NCBI GenBank assembly: GCA_012932295.1
Contig: JAAONU010000003.1
Span: 31,544,361-31,608,360 of the forward strand
Direction of reading: 5' to 3'
DNA length: 64,000 nt
From: Cyclina sinensis
Lineage: Eukaryota; Mollusca; Bivalvia; Venerida; Veneridae
In this document: positions 24,901-39,377 of the stretch, one piece after another
Layout: the number at the start of each line of letters is the position of its first letter
Numbering within the stretch: the stretch's first letter is position 1
Made by a program: the position numbers and the translations under genes
Notes under the pieces: model-generated
What the model saw: the letters and a program-made list of their open reading frames with translations, nothing else
What the model was told of the DNA's origin: nothing
The model's database searches: none

Positions 24901-27725
24901 AACTACGACGTTTTTACATTTGTTTCTTTTTTAATTCGTTTTGGTGTGTGTGTGTGTGTGTGCATTATTTGTGTGGATGTTTTGTTCAGCCTCTTTCCAG
25001 AACAGCCATTAAGCATATTGAAAGGTTTTAAAACTCTCCAGAGTCTTTATAACATTTTTTTCTGAACTCGTTGAATAAAGTTTATTCGAAACGAGACCTT
25101 CTGTAAAACCCTATACTTAATTCAAGTAACAAATGTGCAAAAGAAATATTATTTAGTGATTGTAGAACAAAATGAAGGCAAAGTTGTCGCCTTCGTGTAA
25201 TGGCAAATTGGAGTAGAAAAAAACAATTAAAATAGCATATAATATTGCAGCTAAACGCTTACAGTTACTAAAATGTTATATAGGAATACTTCAAATGAAG
25301 GCATTTGCACCTACCTTGTTTCAACATGTCTTCACAAAGATTCATTAAAAGTGTAATAAAAGACTTGTAACACTTCATCACTGTGCTTTTAATCTATTAC
25401 ATAGATACATAAATTTTATAAGATGTAACTTGAAACTTGATGTAAAGTTGGCAATAAAGTTCAAATTTTAACGAAAAGAAAAAAAAACACCTGACATTAA
25501 AAACCAGAAGAGTTTCTTCCCCGTATAGCAAACTATTTGCGAAAACTGGAAAACAACTACGCAGCTAAGCTTTTTAAGGCATTTAAGTGTTAATTACTTC
25601 TTTCGAGGTATTACATTACACTTATTTTTTTATATAAATCTTCTGAGCTGAAGTTAAGCTTGATTGGATAAAGAAACACGATAGCTTCTTTACAGTTTAA
25701 AACCGTGTCAAGCAATACTGCAGGCAGGATATTCAGAAGAATTCCAATTAAAGAAATGTAATCACACGTCTTAATGAAAAAAGTTTCTGATTCATATAAA
25801 GATTAAAGGTTGAAAGTTTTTCTTTGTTAATTTTGCAAAGACTTTCTACGAACAATACGATCAAAACAAAAAAAAAAACGAAAATAAAATAAAATAAAAG
25901 AATTTCATTTATATACACGGTTTAAAAACACAGGGTGTCAAGAAAGCATGTTATTAAAACCCTTTCAGTGATCAGTTAAATAAAAGACATCTTAAACGAG
26001 AAACTTATTCATAAAACTATTGACTAGTCTTAATTTTGGTATTGATGTAATATTTTGAGGAAAAAAACACATTTGTTTTCAATTAATGATTTACTTATCC
26101 CTTTTCCGGTAATTTGGAAGACAGGTATAAAAAAATCAAATTTCTAGGTAAAGTATCAGGTGCCTCTATATGTCTGTTACATGTATCCCACTTTGATCTA
26201 CGAACTTCTGCTGTTCTAAGGACAAAATGACTGATCATGTTGAATGACACCATCATCTTCTTCAACCTAATTAGTGTTTGTTTTATTCTTTTTTTTCGCG
26301 ATAAAAATTTGTTATTGCTCTTAATTTAACTAATTAAACCATGTAAAGATATCAAGAACCACATAACCTCAGAATGTTAAGAGGTCAATTCTAGCAGCAC
26401 TCTGAAAGTGTCGTTGAATGTCCAAACTTCAGGGCGAACACGTCCTACTGTCATGCACACTAACGTTAGTTAAGTCCTTTTTCCTTGTTCAATAGGCCGA
26501 CAAAACTTCTCCGTGATAATTGATCTCAGGCAATGCGTCTATAGGTCATTTGTCCCTTACCTCTGAACCAAGTGAGGAAGTAGTCAGTCACTTGCGGAGA
26601 AATTAGTTAGTAAACTTGTTGGATACCCAGGAACACTGGCTATGTGCACTGACCACAGGGATATGACTTTAGCAGTTAAAATTGGCGTTAAACCCCAATA
26701 ATACCAAACCTTTTATCAATAGAATTACGTAAGTACAACTTCATCTTATAGTGTGATTTTGTCAAGTTTGTTAATAATATTGTAAAGGATTACGGACAGG
26801 CAGAAACAACCTTTTAATATTTCTATTACTAATATTTCAGCAGCCTATGCAAGCTTTCAGAAGTCAGTCATTTAAAGATCAGGAAAAGGTGTAAATTTCG
26901 TACTGTTCATTTTAGCAAAAACACTAGAACAAATACTGTACGACGATATAAACGATTTAAAACACTGATACAATACATTCTCATTCGCTCATTTTATTCA
27001 AATATAAATATTGGAATGTATAATTCGTATATATTGTAGAAGCAGAAAATACAGTTAGGGAAAATATATTCCAAACAAACATTAGGAAGCTTTTAAGGAA
27101 AACATACTAGGCAGATAAAGTGCTTTACAATGCTATTATCATTTCAATAAAAACTCAGTGCCGCGTCCTTGTAGCAATAAATGGGGCTCATCGCTTTTCA
27201 AAGAAACAACTTGAAAATATCTTTACCACAAAGAAAATCACGGATAATATGACCTTTTATATATCTCTGTTAACATTTATGTTATCTGGTAGTAATGCAC
27301 GTTTAATAGAGGCGAAATGTAAAAAAAAGGTGAAGAAATAATCAGTTTATTATAGTCTGTTGTTACATCCTTTGCATGATATATTAGTTATGATATTATT
27401 TTCGAGACTGGAATTCTCTATAACATTCCTTTGTAATAAATATAAATTGGATCGACCGTTCTTGTTTATTTTAGCTTATTCAGGTCAAGCATACGTTTTG
27501 CCGATAACTGAAGACAAGTAAAGGGGGACTGTTTCCCCGTTTTACTTTGAAAATACATATTCCTTCTTCCCTTCTCATTTTATGGAACATAAAACGTGCA
27601 AAGGCATTTCAATTATGGTATTTAGAACTAGCCGCCATTGTCCATTGTTGTTAGTGTTGAGCAAATACAAATTGCTTAAAGAAATCTTATTTTTCCTAAG
27701 TCAGTCTGACAAGTATATTTTATCT
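21961..27725. other. Unassigned AT-rich DNA with a SINE body
   Basis: No gene is supported. A (TG)n run lies at about 24943-24962. A tRNA A-box-like phrase (TGGATGGCTCAGCGG, minus strand, near 24250) has no matching B box. Minus ORF 24429-24710 has no recognisable features. A SINE-type body is listed separately. Confidence 0.5.
26390..26710 (+). repeat. SINE-type body, 3' part
   Basis: The segment gtctataggtcatttgtccc to ggcgttaaaccccaataat resembles the body of the SINE at 19355. It ends in the gcgttaaaccc-type tail common in molluscan SINEs. I do not see a tRNA-like head. Confidence 0.5.
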
Positions 27726-27731
27726 TTTATT
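27726..27731 (-). terminator. Candidate poly(A) signal of the neuropeptide gene
   Basis: AATAAA on the minus strand, about 280 nt past the stop codon at 28012. Other hexamers occur further on (near 27463), so the real cleavage site is not fixed. Confidence 0.4.
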
Positions 27732-28011
27732 CCGTCAAAGAACAATAACAAAGTCTTATAGACGGAACAAAATGCAGATGAAGTCTTTAATATAATAGTA
27801 ACAGATAACTAATCAAAGGAAAAAAGAACTTATCTGTAGATCATTGATTTTCCTTAATATCAACACAAAAGTGATTTATATCATAGCTAAATTAATCTAA
27901 TAATGTTGACTTCTCTTTCAGTGAGTACAGAAGAACCAAAAACAATTGTGTTGTCATTTCAAAACCAGTTTTGTTTGTATCCCAGGAGTGATGTTCACAC
28001 GGCTGTGTCAG

Positions 28012-28973
28012 TTATCTACCGTAAAAGGCAGACCAGGCCTGAGAACGTTTTTGGCCGATATCTGATGTGTCATCAGACTTATCAATAATACTAGTATTTT
28101 CATCGTCAGCTGAAGCACTATTCCCGTCACGTTTACCGTAAACGGCTTGCCATAGCCGAGCTCTTTTACCGTAGAGAGCGTTCCAGCCTTGGGATCGTTT
28201 TCCGTAAGTTGCTCCCCAAGGAACACGTTTTCCATACGTTGCTCCCCATGGTACCCGCTTTCCATAGGTTACCGACCAACCTGGTATTCTTTTGCCGTAT
28301 GTTACCGACCAGCCCGGAGCCCGTTTTCCGTATGTTATAGACCAAGTTGGTCCCCTTTTTCCATATGTTGCGGACCAACCAGCTAAACGCTTTCCGTATG
28401 TTGATAACCAACTTGGAGAACGTTTTCCGTATGTTGCTGACCAACCTGGTATGCGTTTTCCATACATTGCATGCCAACCAGGAACTCTTTTCCAGTCATC
28501 TATGCCAAAATCCGGTTGCGTATCATAAATCAGCTCTGACAATGCCTGCTCACTAGTTTCAGTATCATCAGCTATATCAGAATCAGAATCCATGGAATCG
28601 GTATCATAACTTGTATCGTGAAAATCACTTCTTTTTCCGTATGTGGACAGCCATGACTGACGCCTTGTTAAATCTGTGCGTTTTGCTTTCTCTGGAAAAG
28701 AGTGTCCTAGTAAATGATATATCACAGGGTCTGAGCCATCATCATCAGTTATTTCATTTTCCCTTATATTTTCGAGACCAGTTCCATCTGTATCAACTCT
28801 GTCGGGATTACGTAGTTCAAATGGAGGTTCGCTCGATCGTTTCCCGTAATAAACTGACCATGCAGGCAGCCTTTTGAATGCAGTATTTCGTTTTGCCACT
28901 GACCGATGCCATATGTCAGATCTGTCTGCTGTAGTTCCACTTATTTCATCTGAAGGTGATACGTCAGTTTCTT
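28012..28973 (-). CDS. Exon 2 of the neuropeptide gene: peptide array
   Basis: The minus frame opens at acceptor TTATTTTCAG/AAG and stays open to TAA at 28014-28012. The mature-peptide block has a repeat length of 33 bp (11 codons: eight residues plus GKR), with two 30-bp units encoding VPWGATY. There is no start ATG before the repeats, so the exon must be spliced to an upstream signal-peptide exon. The final copy ends GR-stop rather than GKR. One peptide (QSWLSTY) follows a double Arg, so its N-terminal Gln could cyclise to pyroglutamate. Confidence 0.93.
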
Positions 28974-31900
28974 CTGAAAATAAACATATATATTTAAAAC
29001 AATAGTTTAATCCTTTGAATTCAAGTTGTTCTTACTTGAAATTATGACAATGTTACAACCAATTAATATTCTTATAAATTTAAAATATTGAATGACGTTT
29101 TCTTGTTTAGTTTTCAGCAAAGTACATAGTGCCAATGTAATGATTGCTTGAACTAGAAAAGTTTATATGAATTCTGTTAAACTTGTTCCTGTGAATTCAT
29201 TAAAACGGCATTGTAGTTGAAGACATTGCATTGTGGAAACAAAACTTTAAAAAATACGTGTATCTTTTTAGCAATACATTACAATGCAGATATTCAATAT
29301 ACGTCTGATATCGTTTCCAGCCTTAATTAGCCTTCATTCGAAATGTTTAATCATTGCACATTCCCACAAACCATGTAAACTCAAACTGTCAATACAACGC
29401 GAGCTAATAATTTAAGTGTTGTCACCAATTAGCCCTATTTTCTAGAGAATTTCCGCCATTGCCGGCGTACCGTCTCTAATTACAAAGCGATAGAAGCGAG
29501 CAAGAAATTCTATATGACATACGTTCGTTGAAGTAATTCATTCTTGTTAGCCATGAGAGATAAATAAGTTCAGGCAGGACAAAAATATTTCGACAGCAGA
29601 TCGTTTGTAAGAAGTCTAGAATTTCCTCTCATGATTCTAAGTGAGTTAGCTTCTATAAACAAGATTTAGTCAAGAAAAGTCTTTAGATGTGATATTGTTT
29701 GGTAGAATTACAATTTAATCCTGTGTTAGTAGATAATATGCTCGTCTCTTTTTTTATTTCTCAAGATCTTTGTGCAAATTTATCCTTATCAAAGACTCGT
29801 GTAAAGGAATTAAAAGGTACATTTACAAGTAAGAGTTGATGTTTGGTCTCACTGTGTGTTTGTATGTATATGCGTCATATAAATGTAAACAGACATGGCT
29901 TTTAAAAGAAAGTATTTTCACACAAGATCCTATACTTGATTGGCAAAAATTGAAATATAATAGCATGTCACCATCATGTAAAACATCAGTCTGGAAACGT
30001 TCAGAGGAAATAGTTAGGGAAATAAACTTTTATTGAACAAAAGAAGTTGCAGGTTTTTTTCTATCCCTATGTCACTGAATCAGATTGAAGTCATCAATCA
30101 TGTTTTATAAATTATATTTCTATTCTATAATTTGTCTACATATCTCGAATGATTTTTAAAACAGTCGCCAGGTAATTATAAAACACGTTTTAATTCAAGT
30201 AAATACATGTATGTTATTCTGTCTAAATTGAAAGCACAAATATATAAAGACACACAACAGTAAAAATGTTAATTGAAGTATCTCTGCATTGTAGAAAGCC
30301 GATAGAAAATGACATCTTTGTTGCCTGGCACAAATAATTAAACTGACAAAGATGACAGGTTTGTGGACTTGCATGTTTAGGAAAGCATATGATTTAGCTG
30401 CGAGGGTTTGTACTTTATTAACGTATTGTTTCTATATGCGTGTACTAACCAAGTCCTTAAATCATTGCTATCGTGGCCATCTAGATGTTTTATTTGATAT
30501 GGACTACTGCAGAGAGATAGTAGTGATTGATGAGGATCGTGTCTCTTGTAATACTTATTTCCTATTTCAGTTATTCAAACAGTATGCAAGGTGTGTAAGT
30601 GCATGCTTGCAAGTACAACCAATTTAAACTTTCATTTTATTATATATAATGTACATTTGTTTACGTTAAAAAAAACGAAAATGATGTTTATGCTTCTCTT
30701 TACTTCATCGCGACGGAAAGCATTTTTATGTCTTGATCGGTTCTCGATAACTGCATGTTGCTTTTGCACAATGTGCCTATGATTAGTACACTTGCACTTT
30801 TGTGGAGGTCTCTGGTGTAAATCCCAACAAACCTGATAGCCCCCAATGACTCTTGGCACTCCACTCTTTCGGAGCAAGTACTTCTTTGAACACATGAAGC
30901 AATCATTTAGCGGGATTGATCTAAGTTGCAAGAACTTGTTTCCCAGTAAAAATAAGTTTTACGAAGCATCTTTACCAGTGTATACCTATCTCGAACGTCA
31001 AATGAACAGAAACAAACATAATCATCGTTTAGGTACCCAGTTTCAGTAACATAATAAAACAAATGGGATGTCATTTGTGTGAATAAGGTCCTTGAGTACT
31101 ACATAAAGAATCATTACCCCTGATAAACGCTGTTTCATTATTTTCAGATTATAAATTGTCTAAATATCCTTATATTTCTTGCAAATCTCAATAAATACAT
31201 GAAATATTGGATAACAATAAGTAAAATCCCCTCATACTTGAATGCAAAATTAACACGGCTGAAACAAACATCATGTCTGACGTTGAAGATTTGCACATTA
31301 TTCCGCTTATTTGTTTGTAAATTTAAAGTATGTCAATTCTGTACAACGTTTTCAATTTTGTTATATCGACCAAATTCACTCACTACGGTTTTCTCACGTT
31401 CATGCAATTAATTAAATCCTGTGACGGCTATATAGTTACGGTGTTGTTCCCTGCAACAACAGAACTATCAGAAGCCCTTGGGACATTATCTCTATATCAA
31501 TACAACAGCTTGCAAACATCTTAATTGAAAAGACCCTTTTCATTTACAAAGTTAAAATATACTAAAATAACAGAATACACCAGTCCTATGCTTAAAAAGA
31601 ATATATCTCGAGTCTGCACGAATCAACAACAGCTACAATAACTTCATGCTATAAGGTAGTCAAGCGAACCTAGGCAGATCTTGTTAGTTCAGCAAGTATA
31701 ATGGATCTTTAAGAAGAGTGTTTTGTATATTTTATTTTACTTTTTACAGTAGCATTTTACCTTGTATTGTGGATAAAACTACTCCATTATTCGGTTATAT
31801 ACTTAGACAGAATAAACTCGTCAATATGTAATTATTTAGAGCTAATATTTCAACGTTTTATGTAATTTTTAATTATTTACGAGAAAATCCAGCCACACGT

Positions 31901-34900
31901 GTTACTGACAGGTGTGATGTATTACTTCAAAGTTTAAACATGACGGTCGCCGCTTTTAATAAGTGAAACTTTATACGAAGAGAAAATGTATTAAAATTTA
32001 AAGATGAATAACTGCTCCTAAAGAAATGGATTTTAAAGAAAATTCCTAAACTGCATTTAATTCAACACAAAAGCTTTCTACTTGTGTTTTTAACAACGCA
32101 AATCAAGGTGGCTTTTAAAGGATCCCGTTATTTCTACAGTTGTAATTTTCTTATTCCGGTACACACATAGGGAACATGTCTTTCAATGAAATGCAGTTAA
32201 CGTGTCTTGAAAGTTATTCATTTAGGTTGAGACAATGGTTGAAGAAAAATGACAAGATGCCACTTAATTATCAATTCAAATATAAAAAGTAAATGTTCTT
32301 AAAAATTTCTTATGCAAAGTGCAAACTTGCCATTACCTTAAATGGCAGGACACAGAATAAAGCTAAATCGAATAATAAATAGGTTTTCTAAACTACTTTA
32401 TTACGTAGTATCTGTACCAAGCGAGGTCCAATTACTATTATAGATAATGCTGCCTTTTAACACGCTGTAAAAAAGACATAAAGGTAAGTTTTCATTTTTA
32501 CACTAAGGCGTTAAAGAACGGTATATGTTGCTTCGACGTTCTTCAAAAGATTATCAAAAATACATATTTTTAAAACTAAATAAAATAAAAGAACATTAAA
32601 CGCCCTGCCTTGCGTTAAACGCAATGCACAGATGCACATATCCTCCTCTAACATTAGCAAATTGGTCTGAAATGGCTTTGAATCAATTTTTTTTTGACAT
32701 ATTTTTCCTAGAAAAATCTTAATCTTACTTTTTTTTCATTTTCCGGCTTCAGAGTTATCAAGTCATTAGTTGTTTTGTGAAATAGAAACCTCCAAGTGGT
32801 TCAAACGAGGATTTGTTTTTTTATTAGCTTAGTCGTCTTCATAAATCTTATAACTGTCTAATTGTTAGAAGAGAGCATTTGCACATAAATGTTATCTCCT
32901 TTTTAGGGCACGGTACAAAAGACAGAAAATACAGATGATTGCATTTCTCCAGTACTTTAACATTAATTGGCTCTTGGCATTTTTATCAACCCGTTTAAGG
33001 TAATAGCCATGTGGTTTACATTTACTAATAACGTTTTTCTCACTAACATTGCTAAAAGGCGCTTAACATAAACATGTAGCTGAAATACTAAGAAATAGTA
33101 ACTTGTATAAATAACTAGTTTCCTAGTTCTGTTGATCAGATAATCTATTTCATTTGAGTATGAATTATATCTTTGGGACATGTACGCCTTCTTCGTGGTC
33201 AAGTAATCAAGGCGTCTGCATATGGATCGCGATGTCGAAGGTTTGAGTCCAATCTAGGACTTGATCCGACAAGGCCAGTTGTTGAGCCTCCGGCGAGTTA
33301 AAGAATAATTACTGATTATGGAATAAAGTATTGGGGAGCAAATGTGTCAATTAGTGGAGTTTTTTTAGGTGGTTGGCCCTTTCAATAGGGTGGCAATATA
33401 ATTAAGAAGCTCTTTATTCAACTTTACTTGTCAATATATCTTCCATTCCAATTAATTTCTGGAAACTTTTGGCAAAACGTTTTCCGATGAAAACACAAGC
33501 CAGTAATTCAACAACATAAGTTTCTTATCAATTTGGGGGGAAAATGAAATTCATCAACCAAAGTGAATATTGATAACATTGTTATTTTAGATGGTGCTTG
33601 GTATAAAGTATATGAAATATAAAAATAGCAGCACTTCATTACGTCAAATTTTATGCTTTAGGTGTAAATAATTAAATTAATTTGAAATATCTGCTAGTGA
33701 GATGTACTGTAATGTCCTGTGTTCTTTACTTCATGAAAAAAACATCTTTTAAACCTTAGCTAATCATCTTTGTTAGAAGATTAACTTTATTACAAGCAGC
33801 TTAACAGAAGGAAACAAGCAAAATTAATCAGAAATTCTTAAATACGTTTTTTTCCCTAGAAGATTCTGCCCCAAACAAAACAGGGGCTTTAGATCCCTAT
33901 TTTGGATTTAGTGATGACATCTCAATGTAACAGTCAATAAAAAAAGGATCGATCCTTATTTAAACAAATCTGTTTCCTGGCAAACGACAGTTACTTCGGG
34001 CTTCAAAATCTTAAATTCCTTAACCGGGGGCATTTTAATTAATGTTCTTGATACTGAATTCGTAGGATTATTTCCAAATACTTATTAAGCTATCGGAAAG
34101 TTGGCAGAAAATTCTTTCTTTTGTGACGTTTTTGTAGAAATATATTTTGCATAAGTCGCAACTGAATTTTTGTAATATATTTTGCATAAGTCGCAACTGA
34201 ATTGTTGTAATATATTTTGCATAAGTCGCAACTGAATTGGTGTAATATATTTTGCATAAGTCGCAACTGAATTGTTGTAATATATTTTGCATAAGTCGCA
34301 ACTGAATTTTTGTAATATATTTTGCATAAGTCGCAACTGAATTTTTGTAATATATTTTGCATAAGTCGCAACTGAATTTTCCCTAAAAGGTTCTTGTTGT
34401 AATATACTGTGTTTGATTCATAACTGCATTTTACTAAATAACATGTAATTGCAAATGCCAGGAGTGATTTGTTACCCGATGTGAACGTGTCGAAGATCAA
34501 CAAGTAAACACACAGCATTAATATCGCTCTTTACATAGGGAGTTGATTTTGTCAGTGCAAACGATACGCCGAAACATATTTCCTTTTTGAACCATTATAT
34601 CGTTAAATATCTGAAACTGCCTGTAATTTAATCTGCACTTAACTGTTTGTCATTTACAGAACATTAATGGAAAGTAGCTGAACACCCAAAAGGTCACAAT
34701 GAGGTAACACTGTTGGGATAAATGCTTTTATTAGAATCCCCAGCAGAGTAATGGTTAATCTTAAAATGCCCAGCTCTTATCATTGACGAAAAATATGTTC
34801 TAGAACAGAATTTTAAAAACTTTTTTTTCTTGATGCCCTATAAATCGCAAAAATATCTGACTTAGAGGGCAATATAAATTCGACTTGAAAATAAAACACT

Positions 34901-37900
34901 GTGTTTCTAAGCCGTCGCCTTTGTTAAACTTGTCAAAGCTTTTAAATAACCCTTTATAACGGGTTTTAAGTCCTGTATTAATTGTTATGCATATTTCGCA
35001 GAAATCCTAAAGACTGTTTGTCATCTTTGTCATCACAAGGTCTCAACAGGTAAACAATTAACCATTTATTTTAAACAGAATGACATAAGCCATTGATAAA
35101 AAACAACGAGGCATTTAATGATAAATTCTGAATGAACACGTGGAATGCTTTTTTCATAATTAGAAAAGAAAAGAAATGTTTCTTCTATGGAGAAACATAT
35201 AGCGCCCTGTCTATAAAGTCATATATTTGAAGAAATTCATGCACCAAGAAAACAGAAGCGATTCATTTTGAAGAATTCCAAACAGCTTATTAATAATGAA
35301 CGAATAAACATACTAGGAATATAAAACTGCGTGGTGTCAAACAAATCAGATTTGATGTGGCTGTTACTGTACTCGGTGCGTACCATGGCAATGTTGTACG
35401 AAATTTGTTTTGCTTCGGTCCATGTGAGGTTTTCGTTCGCATTCGAGTGAGTATATATGAATTTATTCACATCACCGTGCTTAACAAATAAATACAGATT
35501 AACAGATTAAAGTAAAACATGATATTTTATGCATGTGCATGGCTTTTTATGCGTATTAAAAAAGTAATCGGCTTGCACGCTTAATATTAGAAAAGCTAAT
35601 TAAATACTTAGTAGTATCTATTTTCATGATTCCTGAGTATTCATGAATGTACACTTCTCTGATATGCCAACTGCCAAAATGTTTTATTTCTATATCCATT
35701 TATAATACCTTTTGTAGACTTTAAACATTTAACGTATTTTAGACTAGTATCTTGAACGTCTTGTTGTTATGTTCGCCATGCAAAAGGTCCTGTTTATGCT
35801 AATCAATAGTGCCATTTTAAATCTTTTTTATCATTTTATTTTTGTTCTATTTTATTTTAAATCAGAAATTTGAATAATAAACTTTTGCAATACTGATACA
35901 GGAGATTCCGAGAATGAATCAAATTCAACAATTTCATTAACAAGACATTTTTGTTAAAGATGATCACAAACAATGAACGCAATTACTTTATTTTTGAATC
36001 TGCATCAAGACAGCTAACAGCTAATGAAACTGCCGATGCGTAATAGGCGATGAAACAGAGATTAATACCCTGTGGAATTCTAATTTTTCATAACTTGAAT
36101 AAAGAAGATGAGATTTTGTAAAGATTTAATAACCCAAACATTTTTAAGATCAAAATCATAGCACGCAATGCTTTGTTTTCATACGCCTGTGTAATTTGCA
36201 ATGAGATTCAAACATCATTGGGACATTCAATGTCCTTGATATTTTTAAATCACTCATCACTTGCATTAAACATTGCGTGCAATAAATGCGTAGGACAATC
36301 TTATTAAATATAATGAAAGAAGACAGTTTTACATGTATTTGTTACACGTTGTTCGGCACAAACTACGTCACCGCACGATAATCTCACTGGCAACATGGAA
36401 CGATCTCTGAGCTAAACACTTATAGTAATCGTTTCAGCAGGTAAAACCATAAATGACGTTATATTTCGTAGACAGTTGTATTACTTTAGGGTAGTTTTCA
36501 CGACAACTTAAGACTGGCTTTTTTTGTTATGGAAATATGGTGAAATTCCTTTATTACAATTGTTCTTAACAGGACTTTTTTTCTGCAGATTTCTAGAAGT
36601 ATTAATGAAAATTTAAAATGTGACCATAGGATATATATGTCGCCACTGATGTGGGTGACTTAAGGATGATAATTGTAATAACCTACAATGAAAATTCAGC
36701 TTTAACTTCATCCAATAAAAATTCCACAAGTAAAAAGGTTGTTCAATCTCAATAAGGCTGACGAATATTCCTCCAAATAATGCATGCATACCAGGACAAA
36801 CGATTTTCTCAATACTTTATATATAGTAAAAGTACAAAAGACAATGATTCTAGTAAAGATAGGCGCAAATTTCCATCCTGTAGCACCAACAATACATCCA
36901 GGTTGTTTATCTATGAAATAATTGATAAATCCTCAAAAAAGATAAAATGAGGAACTCGTCACACAAGATTTTCTCTAAACCCATATAGTCAATTACAAAG
37001 GTCCATTATCCTGCTACAAATAGACCCAACAGAAATCCCTTCATTTCTGGCCGTCTATACACTTAGGTTAATCATCTTTAAACGTTTTTTAAGCAAATCT
37101 TCAAAAGCTGAATGAGGAATTCAACACGACCTTTTTAATACCTACTAAAGTGGAAAATACAAAAATATGTTACACTGAAAAGAACAGGGGCAACGAAATA
37201 TCCTTCCATTATATTCATTAGTAAGTTTGAAGCAAATCTTACAAAGACGAATGAGGATTTCAACAAACAAAAATTGCTCCGTACCCCGTAAAGTGAGAAA
37301 ACAAAGGCCCTGAATCCGTTAAAATAGGCTCAACAGAACCTCTCTCTTTCAGTCCAACCACGTAGGTAATCCTAAAAAAGGTGAATAAGGGGGTTGACAC
37401 ATAAGATGTTCTTTATACCCCATAATATTATAGTGAATAACACAAAGGTTCTTAACTGTTGCAAGAATACACGCAAAAATATTCCCTCCTTAAAGACCAT
37501 CTACACACCTAGGTTATTAATCGTGTGAAAGTTTGAATCAAAGTCCAAAAAACATAAGCAGAAAGTTCAACACACAAGAATTACATATCCCTCATAGTGT
37601 AAAATGGCCCTTAACCCCAATAAACAATGCGCAATAAAAATACTTACTTTACGACCATCTACACATCAAGGCTATTTATCTGCGAACATTCAAAGTAAAC
37701 CTTCCAAAAGATGAATCAATGAGGAATTCAACAACGTACAAAATTATGGACGAAGGACCACACAAGGGCAACTCTATATATGTCGCACAAAATGAAGGCA
37801 AAAACACAACAGACGATGAAGATGACGCAAGTCCAAGTAGGTTAAAGTTGCTAAAGTAGACGATTGTATTGTTTGACATGATTTATCCTATTCAACACGG

Positions 37901-39339
37901 GTAAACTTCAGGTCTAATAATTCTAAACTGATTCATTCATTTAATGCTTCTAATAAAGCATTCTGGACTATATTTTTGGAACTACAATCCTATTTATTTG
38001 TTACTTCATTGGGTTAAACTGTATAATATTTGTTTTAATAGTTTTATGTAAGTGAAATTGAGAATCAGTGAATAAACATATCTGTATATTTGTGCACATC
38101 TTTGTTCCATGCAATCAACGTGTAAAAAGTGCGAAGTTGAAATGAAAATAAGTCGATTCCTACATATTATTTCGCTGCCTAAATAACGCTCTTAAACATG
38201 ACTGCTTAGATTAAGAGCTCTTAATATAAAGAATTAGAATACGTCTTCTTTAACATTGATTCCTTGAGACAGTCTTCGTTAACTTTATTTACCAAATATC
38301 TAATAGTTGACCAACTATTTAAATGTTTAAAGGAACAAAATAAACCGATGATTGTACTGAATATCTGTTTTATTGTCTCATTCGCTATAAAGTGGTAAAT
38401 AATTGATAATTTAAAAAAGAAAATGAAAAAAAAACAAAAAAAAACAACACAATCGTAAGTTCATTTTTTTCCTTTAGGCATTTAGACTCTTAGAAAATCA
38501 TTTGAAAATTTATGGTTATCCACCAAAAATTTGTACAACAATATCGCCCTATATAAAGACAATGCATAAGTTGACCGGTTGTACCTAAATGTTTTGACTA
38601 ATACCTTGATATTTGAAAACAATTAATTCAATATCTTATATATCTACATGATTTAAAAAATATGGAATACTCTAGATTTTTTAAAGTATGTCTCTTTAAG
38701 ACTGTTTAACAACAACAAAAACAACAACAACTAAACCAAAAACAAACAAAAAAACTAAGAGATTGCAACTGGCTTAGTATGATTTTTTCCTGAAAATAGT
38801 AGGCTGGCATATCTCAAACAGATTAATTTTTCATTCTTATAATTGCAATATTTACTACGCAAAAATAAGCGTAATATCAATGTGAAATTCGAAGAATCTG
38901 ACTTTGTTCAGTAGCTACAAATATACACTTCATTTCATTTAATTAATATTTACTAATGAATATTTCGGCTGAATTTAGAAGGCTTTGCGAAGATTTAGAT
39001 TTAATTTGTAGATTAATGCATAATTGATGTTTCTATAAACATAATAAATATAATGTTTTCTCTGCAGTTATAGATATAAATTTCTAATAAAGCTAGAAAG
39101 GAAACGTAACACAATTAAACGTTAATTATAGTTTTGAAATACAGCACTGTTTTCTTCCTAAAATTCTGTAAACGATGCAAACAGAATCTACTTCATATCT
39201 ATTTTATTTGGCGTATTCGCTATAAAATGTAATATACTTGAAGATTTAAGAAAGAGCACATGTTCAAAAAGTTCTTCTTTTCGCAAGAAGACACCAAGAA
39301 AGCGTTCTTTTGGAACCCCAAAACAGGTACAGCAACAAC

Positions 39340-39377
<38 letters not shown>

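Noticed and set aside
28166..28556. Several overlapping ORFs on both strands across the peptide array
   Set aside because: Shadows of the 33-bp coding repeat in other frames; only the minus frame ending at 28012 has processing sites and splice signals.
34068..34518. Three overlapping minus ORFs with repeated QLRLMQNIL units; also possible CRISPR-like look
   Set aside because: They translate the 35-bp tandem array in all three frames. There are no variable spacers, and CRISPR arrays are not expected in animal DNA.
37676..37879. Minus ORF starting MSNNTIVYFSNFNLL as a candidate signal-peptide exon
   Set aside because: Overlaps a degenerate dispersed repeat, lacks a clean hydrophobic core and has no well-placed donor in the needed phase.
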